Shown: piece after piece, positions 34,393 through 43,593 of the stretch
Layout: each line of letters begins with the position of its first letter
How positions within the stretch are numbered: the stretch's first letter is position 1
Assembly (NCBI RefSeq): GCF_001652915.1
Contig: NZ_BBQI01000012.1
Location: 153,516-217,515, forward strand
Direction of reading: 5' to 3'
DNA from: Cupriavidus sp. D384
Lineage (GTDB): Bacteria > Pseudomonadota > Gammaproteobacteria > Burkholderiales > Burkholderiaceae
DNA: 64,000 bases
The notes under the pieces: generated by a model
Databases searched by the model: none
Told to the model about the DNA's origin: nothing
The model's input: only the letters and a program-made list of their open reading frames with translations
Translations under genes and position numbers: made by a program

Positions 34393-34420
34393 GAAAGCTA
34401 TCGAAAATCGACCATCTTTC
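34393..34420. promoter_or_regulatory. operator-like inverted repeat, copy 3 (degenerate)
   Basis: GAAAGCT, 14-nt spacer, ATCTTTC. One base of the right arm differs from copies 1 and 2. It is 41 bp before the virB11 start, so each of the two divergent operons has its own copy. Confidence 0.6.
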
Positions 34421-34440
34421 GCCGCCTCTCTTACCCAATT

Positions 34441-34460
34441 GCCCGCCAACAATAGCGGGC
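34441..34460 (+). promoter_or_regulatory. hairpin directly before the virB11 start codon
   Basis: GCCCGC-CAACAATA-GCGGGC, 6-bp GC stem ending at the base before ATG. It occupies the place of the ribosome site; no other Shine-Dalgarno sequence is visible. It may limit translation of virB11. Confidence 0.5.
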
Positions 34461-35510
34461 ATGGAATCCCTCGCTAACAACCACCCTCTCTTGCAGTTGA
34501 CGCAGCTGGCCGACAGCGCCGTCTCGATGTTCTTCGAGTCCCTCGCTCCGCTGCATGACGTCATCCATTCGGCGGACGTTGCCGAAGTCATGATCAACCG
34601 GTTCGACAGCATCTGGGTGGAACGTCGCGGGGTGCTAACGAAACTCGATATCGTCCTCGATCCCATCAAGGTCGAAGGCGCTGTCCGGTCCCTCGCCTCC
34701 TCGGTGGAGAAGTCCGCAGTACGGGGGACAACCCAAGGCATCATCAATGCAGGCCACAAAGGTCTGCGGATCGCAGCGGTCATGCAGCCGACAGCGATCG
34801 ACGGCCACGCGCTGAGCATTCGCCGACATCGCGAAACGAACCTGACGCTGGAGGATTACGCCAAAGCGGGTGCGTTCTCGCTGCGCAACGCTACCACTCA
34901 CGCTGAGGAGCCAATCTTCCTCGGCAATGAGGAAGATGAGGCGCTCGTGCGCGCGCTCGAGCAGCTGATGGTCCGGCGCAAGAACATCATCGTTGCGGGC
35001 GGCACGTCTACGGGTAAGACCACGTTCCTCAACGCACTGGCCGGGTGCGTACCGGCCAGCGACCGTGTCCTCACGATCGAGGACACGATGGAACTGACGC
35101 TGACCGTACCAAATCAAGTGCGCTTGCTCTCCAACAAGGACAAGGGCGTGACGACGCAGCACCTTGTCGCCCTCGCCTTGCGCTTTCGTCCCGACCGCAT
35201 CTTCGTGGGCGAAGTCCGATTCGGCGAGGCGTTCGACATGCTCCAGGCCCTCAACACCGGCCACGACGGCGGCATGGCTTCCCTGCACGCCAGCAGCGCA
35301 CGTTCTGCCCTTTCTCGCCTGGAAAGCATGGCGCTCCTCGGCATCCCGCCCGGATCAGGCTGGAAGCTCGACGACATGCGAAAGCTCATCGCGGACTGCA
35401 TCCATTACGTCGTGCACCTCAGGCGCACCGGCGAGATGCGTCACGTCTCGGAAATCCTCGAGATCAACGGCTTCACCAACGGCGACTACGACATAAAACG
35501 CGTTTTTTAA
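34461..35510 (+). CDS. virB11: VirB11-type traffic ATPase
   Basis: A 349-residue VirB11 ATPase: Walker A VAGGTSTGKTTFL at about 178-190, Asp-box TIEDTMELTL, Walker B DRIFVGEVR, His-box GGMASLHASS. It forms hexamers at the inner membrane and switches between pilus biogenesis and DNA transfer. ATG at 34461 is chosen because the frame upstream (to a GTG at 34371) crosses the operator. First gene of the rightward operon; virB11 is last in most VirB operons, so this order is unusual. Confidence 0.92.
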   Translation: MESLANNHPLLQLTQLADSAVSMFFESLAPLHDVIHSADVAEVMINRFDSIWVERRGVLTKLDIVLDPIKVEGAVRSLASSVEKSAVRGTTQGIINAGHKGLRIAAVMQPTAIDGHALSIRRHRETNLTLEDYAKAGAFSLRNATTHAEEPIFLGNEEDEALVRALEQLMVRRKNIIVAGGTSTGKTTFLNALAGCVPASDRVLTIEDTMELTLTVPNQVRLLSNKDKGVTTQHLVALALRFRPDRIFVGEVRFGEAFDMLQALNTGHDGGMASLHASSARSALSRLESMALLGIPPGSGWKLDDMRKLIADCIHYVVHLRRTGEMRHVSEILEINGFTNGDYDIKRVF

Positions 35511-35529
35511 CCAACGGAGTCCATCCGAA

Positions 35530-35877
35530 ATGACATTGACCCTGAACCACCGCGTCCGCGCCACGGCACGCAAGTACGCGCCCTCTGCCCTGCTGATGCT
35601 CGGCATGATGGCCGTGGCCACCTCGGCGGTCGCCGCCGACGACGCCTTCCTGAACAATCTCGGCAACTTCATCTGCGGCATCGCGACGTTTATCAACACG
35701 AAGTATCTTTTCGTGGTCGGCCTGATCGTGATCGTCCTGGGCGCCTACGCGTACGCCAACGCGGAGTCTTCGCTCTCCAAGTTCATCTCTGGCGCCTGTG
35801 TGGGCGTGGGCCTCGCGGCCGCCGCCCCTTCGATCCTGAAGTCGCTCGGCCTGATCGCCTCCTGCACCGGGTTCTAA
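35530..35877 (+). CDS. virB2: VirB2-type pilin
   Basis: A 115-residue prepilin of the conjugative pilus: long signal sequence (MTLTLNHRVRATARK ... VATSAVAAD), then a mature part with two membrane helices (FICGIATFINTKYLFVVGLIVIVLGAYAYA; FISGACVGVGLAAAAPSIL). Two Cys residues and a third near the end (ICG; GACV; SCTGF). Confidence 0.88.
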   Translation: MTLTLNHRVRATARKYAPSALLMLGMMAVATSAVAADDAFLNNLGNFICGIATFINTKYLFVVGLIVIVLGAYAYANAESSLSKFISGACVGVGLAAAAPSILKSLGLIASCTGF

Positions 35878-35878
35878 C

Positions 35879-36208
35879 ATGCGCAAGCACCACGTGAGCA
35901 TCGGCTTGTCCATGCCGCGCCTGATTGCAGGCGCAGTACGGGGTCTGGCCATCGCCAACGGCACCATCGTCGCGCTTCTGATCTACGTGACCTACCGCAG
36001 TGGCTGGCAAATCCCCGTGGCGGTCTTCGTATATGGACTGTGCAGCCACGCACTGCTCGCCTGGCTGACGAGCCGTGATCCGTGGTGGAACCAGATTCTG
36101 AATGTCTACAACCAGTACGGAGACCTATACGAGTCGTTGCCGTGGCATGGCAAGTCTCACGCGGTGTTCCGTCGCCCCTATGGCTTTGACAGCGATCTGC
36201 CATGCTGA
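35879..36208 (+). CDS. virB3: VirB3-type membrane protein
   Basis: A 109-residue VirB3 homologue with two membrane helices (RGLAIANGTIVALLIYVTYR; QIPVAVFVYGLCSHALLAWL) and a DPWWNQILN motif like the conserved part of the family. It overlaps virB4 by 7 bp, as VirB3/VirB4 usually do or fuse. Confidence 0.8.
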   Translation: MRKHHVSIGLSMPRLIAGAVRGLAIANGTIVALLIYVTYRSGWQIPVAVFVYGLCSHALLAWLTSRDPWWNQILNVYNQYGDLYESLPWHGKSHAVFRRPYGFDSDLPC

Positions 36209-38658
36209 AGCTGAAAAGACGGCCGCTGGCGGAAATCGCCCCCTGGCTCACCTCGATCACCCCCGAACTCATCCTGAATAAGGACGGCTCGCTGTTGGCC
36301 ACCTATGAGTTTCGGGGTGTGGACGCCGATAGCGCGGATGCGAGCGACATCACCTCGGCCCGCGACCAGCTCGACCAGGCATGCCGTTCGTTCGACAACC
36401 GTATCACCGCATGGTGGCGCCTTACGCACCGGCGCACCAAGGGGTACGTCAACGGCGACTTCAGCAACGGAACAGACGCCCGTCTCGACGCGCTCAACCG
36501 CGCGCACATGACAACCGGCCGGTACTTCCGCAACGCGCATTCGCTGAGCATCGCCTATACGCCCGAAACGGGCGTGGCCAAGTTCTTCGAAAAAATCGGC
36601 CATCACATGACCGTGGGCGGGAAGCCGCTATTTGCCGCCTTGCTCGAAGCGACTAAGGATACCGTGCTTGCTCGCAGCGCGTTCGCCTTCGACATGGAAA
36701 AGATCCGCTCGGACACGCGGCGCTTCGAAGCCATGCTAGATGCATTCACCGGCGGTATTCCGCGCATCAAGCCGACCCGCCTTGCAATGCAGGACAGCTA
36801 CGCGGCACTCCACCAGGTAGCCAATCCCTGTGTCCCGAAGCGCCGCATCCGGTTCCCCGTCACGATGCTGGACACCCATCTGAGCGAATCGGAGATCACG
36901 GTTGGCTCGGAGCGACTGCTGTTCGAGTCCGCCCACGGCAGACGCTATGCCGCGGTTGTTGCCGTCAAGGAATGGATGAGCTTCCAGGAGGCAGCGCTCG
37001 ACAGTTTGCTGCAGGTCGATGCCGAGCTGGATATCTGCATCATGTACCGCTTCCTCGACACTGCTCGCGCGACAGCCTACATCGAGAAGGTACGCCGCTT
37101 CTACAAGATGGCGGCGGTCAACCTCCGGTCGATGGTCAAGCAATATGTGTCGAAGGAAGAAGACGACAACGACGAGGGCCGCGAGGAACTGGCCAAGGAA
37201 GCCGGCAAGGCACTCAAGCGCCTCACCGCTGAAGGCGTACAGCACGGGTTCGCCAACATCTCGATTGTCATCTATGCCGACACCGAAGCCGAATGCGAAG
37301 ATGCCGTCAGCGAAGTGGTTGGCACACTGACCAACGCCGGCTTTGGCGCGATTCGTGAAAAGACCAATCTGATGGCGGCTTGGAACAGCACGCTCCCGGG
37401 GCGCTGGGACCGGCAGCGGCGCCTGCAGTTTGTCGAGACGCCCGCCGTGTCGGACATTGCTCCGGTACGGTCGGTGCTCGAAGGCCCAACGCGCAACGTC
37501 TGGCTGTCGGAGAAAACGGGCACGGAAGTACCCCCGCTCACGTGCCTTCCCACTCGCCACCGAACGGGCCAGCGTGTCGATATGCACCAGCCGGGAGGCA
37601 ACGGTCACCTTTTTGTCATCGGCCCCATTGGTGCCGGCAAGTCAGTGATGCTGAATTTCCTGGTGTCTCAGGCCGACCGGCACAAGGCGCGGCGAATTCG
37701 CTTCGACAAAGACAGGTCGACCCGGATTCCAACCCTCTTGAGCGGCGGAGCATTCATCGACGTCACGGGAAAATTCCAGGCGAGTACACCGGTCAACCCC
37801 CTCTCACTGCTGGCCGATCCCGGCAGCTTCACCTACGTCGCGGAATGGCTCACCCTCGCACTGGAAGATGATGACTTTTCGCTGACGCCGCAGCAACGGC
37901 AGGACATCTTCGAGGCGGTGAAGCTCCTCGCCGGTTATCCGCGCGAGCGTTGGACACTGAGTGCCCTGTCCACCATGCTACACGCGGACTTGCGGGAACG
38001 GTTGCAAATCTGGCTGGTTGGCGGCCAGTACGGTCACTTCTTTGACCATGTCGAGGACGCCTTTGCGGTCAGCGACAACCTCTGCATCGAGTGCGGAGAA
38101 CTGTTTCAGAAGTTTCCACGCGCGGCTGCTCTCTTCACCGACTATGCGTTCTACCGCATCAGCCAGTCGATGGACGGTATTCGCTACACAGTCATTGAGG
38201 TCGAGGAATGCGGCTTCTTCTTCCAGAACGAGCGCTTCTACAAACGCTTCGAGGACTGGATCACGACGATCCGGAAGCTCAATGGGTCCATCTGGGCCGC
38301 GACCCAATCCTTGCGGCAGATCGCTCGCGTGGCGAACTTCGAAATCCTGAAGGAGAACATCGCCAACTGGATCTATCTGCCCAACAGCCAGGCCAAGACG
38401 AGCCCCGAACTTTACAAGGAAAAGTTCGGCTTGACCGACGACCAGGTGCAGATGATCTCGGACGCGGTACCCAACCGTGACTACCTGTGGATCACGAACA
38501 TCCAAACGCGAATGCTGCAGACGGCATTCAACGACGAGATGGTGGCGATGCTGCGCTCGGACGGCGTAGCGCAATCCATCTGTGACACCCATTACGCGTC
38601 GGGAGACCCCGACTGGCAAGACCGCTACGTGCGCGAAATGCTCGCCCGCGCAGCCTAA
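36202..38658 (+). CDS. virB4: VirB4-type ATPase
   Basis: An 818-residue VirB4/TrbE ATPase. N-terminal domain with EIAPWLTSITPELILNKDGS; Walker A VIGPIGAGKSVMLN near 472-484; Walker B-like YTVIEVEECGFFF with the acidic pair. It supplies energy for pilin export and mating pore assembly. Start ATG overlaps virB3. Confidence 0.93.
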   Translation: MLKLKRRPLAEIAPWLTSITPELILNKDGSLLATYEFRGVDADSADASDITSARDQLDQACRSFDNRITAWWRLTHRRTKGYVNGDFSNGTDARLDALNRAHMTTGRYFRNAHSLSIAYTPETGVAKFFEKIGHHMTVGGKPLFAALLEATKDTVLARSAFAFDMEKIRSDTRRFEAMLDAFTGGIPRIKPTRLAMQDSYAALHQVANPCVPKRRIRFPVTMLDTHLSESEITVGSERLLFESAHGRRYAAVVAVKEWMSFQEAALDSLLQVDAELDICIMYRFLDTARATAYIEKVRRFYKMAAVNLRSMVKQYVSKEEDDNDEGREELAKEAGKALKRLTAEGVQHGFANISIVIYADTEAECEDAVSEVVGTLTNAGFGAIREKTNLMAAWNSTLPGRWDRQRRLQFVETPAVSDIAPVRSVLEGPTRNVWLSEKTGTEVPPLTCLPTRHRTGQRVDMHQPGGNGHLFVIGPIGAGKSVMLNFLVSQADRHKARRIRFDKDRSTRIPTLLSGGAFIDVTGKFQASTPVNPLSLLADPGSFTYVAEWLTLALEDDDFSLTPQQRQDIFEAVKLLAGYPRERWTLSALSTMLHADLRERLQIWLVGGQYGHFFDHVEDAFAVSDNLCIECGELFQKFPRAAALFTDYAFYRISQSMDGIRYTVIEVEECGFFFQNERFYKRFEDWITTIRKLNGSIWAATQSLRQIARVANFEILKENIANWIYLPNSQAKTSPELYKEKFGLTDDQVQMISDAVPNRDYLWITNIQTRMLQTAFNDEMVAMLRSDGVAQSICDTHYASGDPDWQDRYVREMLARAA

Positions 38659-38675
38659 ACAGGGAGAACCCAGAA

Positions 38676-39434
38676 ATGAAAAAGTGGATCGCCAACATCG
38701 CCGTCGCCGCGTCCGTTCTCGGCGCTGCCCCGGCTCACGCCGCACTGCCCGTTACCGACTGGGTGGGACTTGTGCAGACGACGATCTCGGCCTTGCAGTC
38801 GATCAAGTCCGAGGTGTACGAGAACACCAACATCGTCTACCAGTACCAGATGATGGCCAATCAGCTACTGCAAGCGACGGGGCTCGACGCCGAAGCCATC
38901 ATGGAACAGTTCAACAGCATCAAGGACGAGATCGGCAAGTACGAGATCTACGGGACGACGCTCAAGGATCTGTATGGGACTGTGTCCGACAACGCCGACT
39001 ACCTGAAGAAGATTCAGAGCATGGTGGTTTCCTCCGGCAAGACCAAGGAACAGTGGTTCGAGGATCAGCGGGCCCTACTGACCAACGGCGACAAGACGGC
39101 GAAGGCACTATTCACTCTGGGCGAGCAGATTTTCAAGAACACGCAGTCGGTGGCCAAGCGCCGGCAGAAGATCCAGTCGCAAATCAAGCTGTCGCCCACG
39201 GCACAGGCAGCGGCGCAGACCACCAACCAGATGCTCGATGTGCTTGCCAGCCAGAATTCCGACCTGCTGCAGCTGATGAGTGTGCGCGCGCAGGCCGATG
39301 CCGACCGGGACCAGCAGAGCGTCGCCAAGGAAACGCAGAGCGCCGAAGCGATCCGCTCGATGGCGGCCGCGCAGGATGAAGAACTCAAGAATCTCCGCGC
39401 ACGCGTCTTCTCGCGCAAGCTGCAGTCGAACTGA
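38676..39434 (+). CDS. virB5: VirB5-type pilus tip protein
   Basis: A 252-residue exported coiled-coil protein (signal MKKWIANIAVAASVLGAAPAHA). It has VGLVQTTISALQSIKSEVYENTN and a helical middle (AIMEQFNSIKDEIGKYEIYG), as in VirB5/TrbJ-type proteins. Located 17 bp after virB4, the usual place. It sits at the pilus tip in related systems. Confidence 0.78.
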   Translation: MKKWIANIAVAASVLGAAPAHAALPVTDWVGLVQTTISALQSIKSEVYENTNIVYQYQMMANQLLQATGLDAEAIMEQFNSIKDEIGKYEIYGTTLKDLYGTVSDNADYLKKIQSMVVSSGKTKEQWFEDQRALLTNGDKTAKALFTLGEQIFKNTQSVAKRRQKIQSQIKLSPTAQAAAQTTNQMLDVLASQNSDLLQLMSVRAQADADRDQQSVAKETQSAEAIRSMAAAQDEELKNLRARVFSRKLQSN

Positions 39435-39446
39435 TCCGAAACTGAA

Positions 39447-40496
39447 ATGCAGATCGCCCGCTTCATCGTCCTGTTGCTTACGACTCTCCTGTTGCACTCG
39501 CCGGCAGTTTTCGCACAAGCGTCGGCTCCACAAACGGGCACCGAAGCGGCACAGACAACGCCGGACACGGCCGCCCCAAAGGGGTTGTTTTCCCAACCCG
39601 GTTCCATCGGCGAATCGCTTAAGAGTTGGCTCAGCCAGTTCGAGTCCTTCCGCACCGGCCTGATTGGCGGCGCTACGACGTTGAGCAAGAGCCTTACGCC
39701 TGATGCCGACAAGATCGCGTTCGGATTGGCAGTCATCACGTTGACGCTGGCGGGCATCCAGTTCGCCGCGACGTCGGACCCGGTATCGGCCTGGACGGAG
39801 GTGTTTGAGAAGCTGTTAATGCTAGGCATCTTCGCTTCGCTCTACACCGGATACGACAAGTTCGGGCCGGGCATCTACGAGTACTTCAAGCATCTCGCCG
39901 ACAAGGTCGCGGGGACACAGGCCATGACGCCTGCGATGACACTCGCCGCCGTCGGTGCTGGTTTCATTGATTCCTACATTCAGTCAATGAAAGCCGCCAG
40001 CGGTATCTCTGACGTCTTGATGATCGCCTTCGCCGGACTAATGTTGATGGCAGCATTCGTCCTGTGTGCGATCGCGTCCCTGCTCTACACGTTCTTCATT
40101 TCGTTGGGAGAGATCGCGGCCGCCATTGGCATCGTGATCGGCCCGATTGCCGTGGCGTTGGGCTTCTCTGACTATAGCCGCCGCTACTTTACTTCGTGGC
40201 TCGATTTCATGATTGGCGCATCGATGTATTCGGTCGTCGCCGCCATCATGGCGCGGCTGGTCTCGAGCGCGCTGGTGTCGACGCTTTCCGAGCAGCAGAG
40301 CGCCGGCACCGCTACGCTTTCCGGCGCGGCGTACGCGATGAGCGTCGCATTCTGCATGATTCTGGTTGCCTTCGAGCTTCCGAAACTCGCCGGCGCAATC
40401 TTCGGATCGGGCGGTGGGATCAGTGGCGGCGGCGCCATGCGAGTGGGTCTCAAGGCAGCGGGCGGCATCGGTAAATTCCTCGCAAAGGCCAAATGA
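39447..40496 (+). CDS. virB6: VirB6-type polytopic membrane protein
   Basis: A 349-residue protein with a signal-like N-terminus (IARFIVLLLTTLLLHSPAVFA) and five or more later membrane helices (KIAFGLAVITLTLAGIQFA; ASGISDVLMIAFAGLMLMAAFVLCAIASLLYTFF; EIAAAIGIVIGPIAVAL; MIGASMYSVVAAIMARLV; VAFCMILVAFELPKLAGAIF). VirB6 forms part of the channel and contacts the DNA. A TrbL/VirB6 C-terminal Gly-rich end is present. Confidence 0.88.
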   Translation: MQIARFIVLLLTTLLLHSPAVFAQASAPQTGTEAAQTTPDTAAPKGLFSQPGSIGESLKSWLSQFESFRTGLIGGATTLSKSLTPDADKIAFGLAVITLTLAGIQFAATSDPVSAWTEVFEKLLMLGIFASLYTGYDKFGPGIYEYFKHLADKVAGTQAMTPAMTLAAVGAGFIDSYIQSMKAASGISDVLMIAFAGLMLMAAFVLCAIASLLYTFFISLGEIAAAIGIVIGPIAVALGFSDYSRRYFTSWLDFMIGASMYSVVAAIMARLVSSALVSTLSEQQSAGTATLSGAAYAMSVAFCMILVAFELPKLAGAIFGSGGGISGGGAMRVGLKAAGGIGKFLAKAK

Positions 40497-41725
40497 GCGC
40501 ACATACCCATACCCCGCTGTCGCCAGCAGAATTGCTGGCTGCCCATGAGAGCCGCATTGCACTCATCCGCCAGTACGCGAACGAGACGTCCGCGGAGACG
40601 TTCGATGCCAAATGGCTGAGCATCCTTTCCCGATGCGCGGACTGGTTTTCGAGCATGCCCTTGCGGCCGGGAGAACATGCAGAGCCAGGCGGCGCCTTTC
40701 GGGCGACCATCGAAGCGGCCTACTTTGGCATGCGGCTATCCGGTGCACAGAAGTTCGGTGCGGACCTCTCGTCCGAGCGGCGTCGAGCGCTGGAGCCGCA
40801 GTATCTCTACGCCCTGTTCCTCGCTGCGTGCTGTTCGCGGCTCGACGAGCCCTGCAGGCATTTCCAGTTCCATCGTGACTGTGATGGTGCCGAATGGGTT
40901 CCTGCCGCCCACGGCGCCTTCGGCCCATGGCTTGGAACCAGCAGTTACAAGGTTTCTAGACGCGACGCTGCACAGCCTGTTGAGCGGATGCGCACCGCGC
41001 TGCTTGCGCGTGAGATTCTGGGCAGTGATCGACTCAGCGCCTTCGACTCTCAAGTACTGACTGACCTCTTCGGTGCCATCAATCCCGACCCGCGACCGAC
41101 CGGTCTGGAAACCCTGCTGCATAAGGTCGTACGGCAATCGATCGATACCTTGACGCAATTCGAGGTAAAGGCTCGCAGAGCAGAGTTCGCGCCAGATCCG
41201 ACACCAGCCCCGAACGCCGAAGTACTGGCGAAGGCTGGTCAGCCGTCCACCATTCAGCCCATGGCCGCTGCGGCAGCGGTACCGACGGCGACCGCCCACG
41301 TGGCGAGCGAAGGAGCAGTGGAACCGGAACAGGCGGTCGCGGAAGCCACCGCGGAGATCGGAGCGGTCACCGCCACCCCGTTGGACGCTTCCAGCACGCG
41401 GAACGTCGTACAGCTTGACGGTGTGCAATCCCTTCGGAAGGGACCATCCGGCGACGATCCCTTCAAGGCTGTGGCGGGTTCGTCCAATCTGATGCGGGAA
41501 TTCTTCAAGGCGCTGGCCCAGGACGTGGCCGCCGGCAAGACCAAGGTTACGCGCATCGACGGCAAGGTCGCGATCAGCAAGCGCATGCTCGGCAACTATG
41601 GGCTCGCCTCCGACACCCTGGTCGAGCATCTTCGCAAAGGCAAGCACCTGTACAGGGCCGACGGCCAGAGCATCTTGCTGGTTGATGAGGTCGGCAACCT
41701 CATTGCGCCGGACGTCACGCCATGA
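40493..41725 (+). CDS. degenerate MobH/TraI_2-like protein
   Basis: A 410-residue protein with the TraI_2 architecture of MobH relaxases: an N-terminal domain (PLRPGEHAEPGGAFRATIEAAYFGMRL, about 57-82; the active family reads LPASxxhHHxxxGGLxxHxLEVA) and a C-terminal TraI_2_C-like domain (SNLMREFFKALAQDVAAGKT ... LASDTLVEHLRKGKHLY). The histidine cluster is mostly lost: one His (62) remains where two or three are expected, and the last His is replaced by Arg/Ala. The protein is short for MobH (often 600 aa or more). It may be an inactive relative with a structural role, or a divergent relaxase. It overlaps virB6 and the coupling protein gene by 4 bp. Confidence 0.65.
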   Translation: MSAHTHTPLSPAELLAAHESRIALIRQYANETSAETFDAKWLSILSRCADWFSSMPLRPGEHAEPGGAFRATIEAAYFGMRLSGAQKFGADLSSERRRALEPQYLYALFLAACCSRLDEPCRHFQFHRDCDGAEWVPAAHGAFGPWLGTSSYKVSRRDAAQPVERMRTALLAREILGSDRLSAFDSQVLTDLFGAINPDPRPTGLETLLHKVVRQSIDTLTQFEVKARRAEFAPDPTPAPNAEVLAKAGQPSTIQPMAAAAAVPTATAHVASEGAVEPEQAVAEATAEIGAVTATPLDASSTRNVVQLDGVQSLRKGPSGDDPFKAVAGSSNLMREFFKALAQDVAAGKTKVTRIDGKVAISKRMLGNYGLASDTLVEHLRKGKHLYRADGQSILLVDEVGNLIAPDVTP

Positions 41726-43587
41726 TGAACCACTACATCAACCATTTCCGGCCAATCTTCGAGTTTCGCGCGGCCGTTGGCTGGGCTCTCGCGGGGTTGC
41801 TGATCCTGGTGAGCGGCATGCCGCACGCCGGCTACTTTGCCCTTCTCTGCCTGGGCGCACTGTTTTTCCGCACGGCGCAAGTCTGGCGGGCTTTCAGGTT
41901 TAGACTCGCCATCTCCACAAAGTGGCTGACAGTCGTCAAGATCGACCGCCTGCTGGAGGCGAGCCAGCGCCTTCGGTCCACCGACAAAGACGCGGACGCC
42001 ATGTATCTCGGGACAGGCTACGAGTGGACCCAGAAGCACTGCCAGCTCGCGCACGACATTCTGCGCATGCCATCGACCGATATTCCCGGCCTGCCGAAAT
42101 GGCTAGCCAACGGCACCGTGCGCGCAATTGAAAAGGCGTTCTCACCACGTGGCAGCATCCCTGACCGCTCCCCCCAGGGCAAGCCGTGGATTGCAGGGCT
42201 CGAGGCCAAGAAGCGGCCGGTGCCTTTTCACTACAAGGCGATGGGCGGTCACACCTCGATCAGCGGCACCACTGGCGCCGGCAAAACGCGCACATTCGAA
42301 CTCATTTCGACCCAGGTGATTCATAACAAAAGTGATGTTTTGATCATTCTGGACCCGAAGAACGATCCCGACTGGGTTGCACGATGCAAGCGCGAGTGCG
42401 AGCGCGTGGGTCGCAAGTTCCTGTATTGGAAACAGGCGGCGCCGTCACAGTCGATCCGGTTGAACCCGCTCGAGAACTGGTCGCAACCTTCGGAAATCCC
42501 AACCCGCATTGCGCAACTGATGGAAGAAGGCCCGTTCCGCCAGTTTGCGTTCCTGTTCATTGATCGCTCGGTCAAGGGCGAGCTTTACGTTGGCGACAAG
42601 CCAAACCTTCGCTCCATCCTGCAATACGCGCAGAACGGAATCAACAATCTGCTCGAGCGTGCGCTGCAACGCTTCTTTCCAGAAGCCGGCATGGCCGACT
42701 GGGATGCAGAGGTCGCAGGGTACATGCAGCAGGTCGGCCAGAAAGGTGGCACGCGACTCGACGCCATGGCGCGTTTGTACATTGACCGCTTCGCGAACGT
42801 CGGAAAGGGCCACGAATCGATCGATGGTTTGATCTCGACGTTCCAGCACGACCGCGATCATTACGGCCGCATCATCGCGTCCGCCCTGCCCCTTCTCCAA
42901 ATGCTCGCCACCGGCGAGACAGGTCTGATGCTCGCGCCCAAGGCGGACGACTTCGACGACGACCGAGAAATCTGGGATATCGACAAGGTCATCAAGCAGA
43001 AGGCAGTGCTCTTCGTTGGCGCGGATTCCCTTTCCAATTCGATGGTGGCCCAGGCCGTCATGTCGATGTTGCTGGCAGACATCGCGTCCGTGGCTGGTGC
43101 CATTTACAACTTCTACGCCAAGCCACCCGAAATCGTCCTGGTGGTCGACGAAGCCGCCGAAGCGATCAACGAGCAATTGCTGCAATTGCTCAACAAGGGC
43201 CGGGGCGCGGGCTTCAAGGCGTTCATTGCTTACCAGACGCGCTCGGATTTCACGGCCAAACTCGGAAACGTGGCCAAAATGCAGCAGGTTTTGGGGAATC
43301 TGAACAACCAGATGGTCTTACGCTTGGAAGACATCGACACGGCCCAATGGTTTGCCGAGAAGGCCGGAACGACGGCGATCCGCAACCTGGTGATATCGAG
43401 CAGCACGAGTACCGGCACCGAAGCGCACGTGGGTGAATTCAGTGGCTCTGTATCGCGGTCGGCACAACTCGAAAAGGTCCCGCTGATTCCGCATGACCTG
43501 GTCATGCAACTGCCAAATCTCCAGTATTTCCTGCGAATCTCCGGCGGCGCTGTCTACCAAGGTCGTATTCCCATTATTCAGGACTAA
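41722..43587 (+). CDS. virD4: coupling protein (VirD4/TraG/TraD type)
   Basis: A 621-residue type IV coupling protein that brings the DNA-protein complex to the pore. N-terminal membrane part (GWALAGLLILVSGMPHAGYFALLCLG); Walker A SGTTGAGKTRTFELI near 180; Walker B PPEIVLVVDEAAE near 470; a conserved GRGAGFKAFIAYQTRSDF segment after it. It ends with the TraM recognition/binding (TraG-D_C)-type region. Start ATG overlaps the MobH-like gene by 4 bp. Confidence 0.9.
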   Translation: MMNHYINHFRPIFEFRAAVGWALAGLLILVSGMPHAGYFALLCLGALFFRTAQVWRAFRFRLAISTKWLTVVKIDRLLEASQRLRSTDKDADAMYLGTGYEWTQKHCQLAHDILRMPSTDIPGLPKWLANGTVRAIEKAFSPRGSIPDRSPQGKPWIAGLEAKKRPVPFHYKAMGGHTSISGTTGAGKTRTFELISTQVIHNKSDVLIILDPKNDPDWVARCKRECERVGRKFLYWKQAAPSQSIRLNPLENWSQPSEIPTRIAQLMEEGPFRQFAFLFIDRSVKGELYVGDKPNLRSILQYAQNGINNLLERALQRFFPEAGMADWDAEVAGYMQQVGQKGGTRLDAMARLYIDRFANVGKGHESIDGLISTFQHDRDHYGRIIASALPLLQMLATGETGLMLAPKADDFDDDREIWDIDKVIKQKAVLFVGADSLSNSMVAQAVMSMLLADIASVAGAIYNFYAKPPEIVLVVDEAAEAINEQLLQLLNKGRGAGFKAFIAYQTRSDFTAKLGNVAKMQQVLGNLNNQMVLRLEDIDTAQWFAEKAGTTAIRNLVISSSTSTGTEAHVGEFSGSVSRSAQLEKVPLIPHDLVMQLPNLQYFLRISGGAVYQGRIPIIQD

Positions 43588-43593
43588 CCATCC

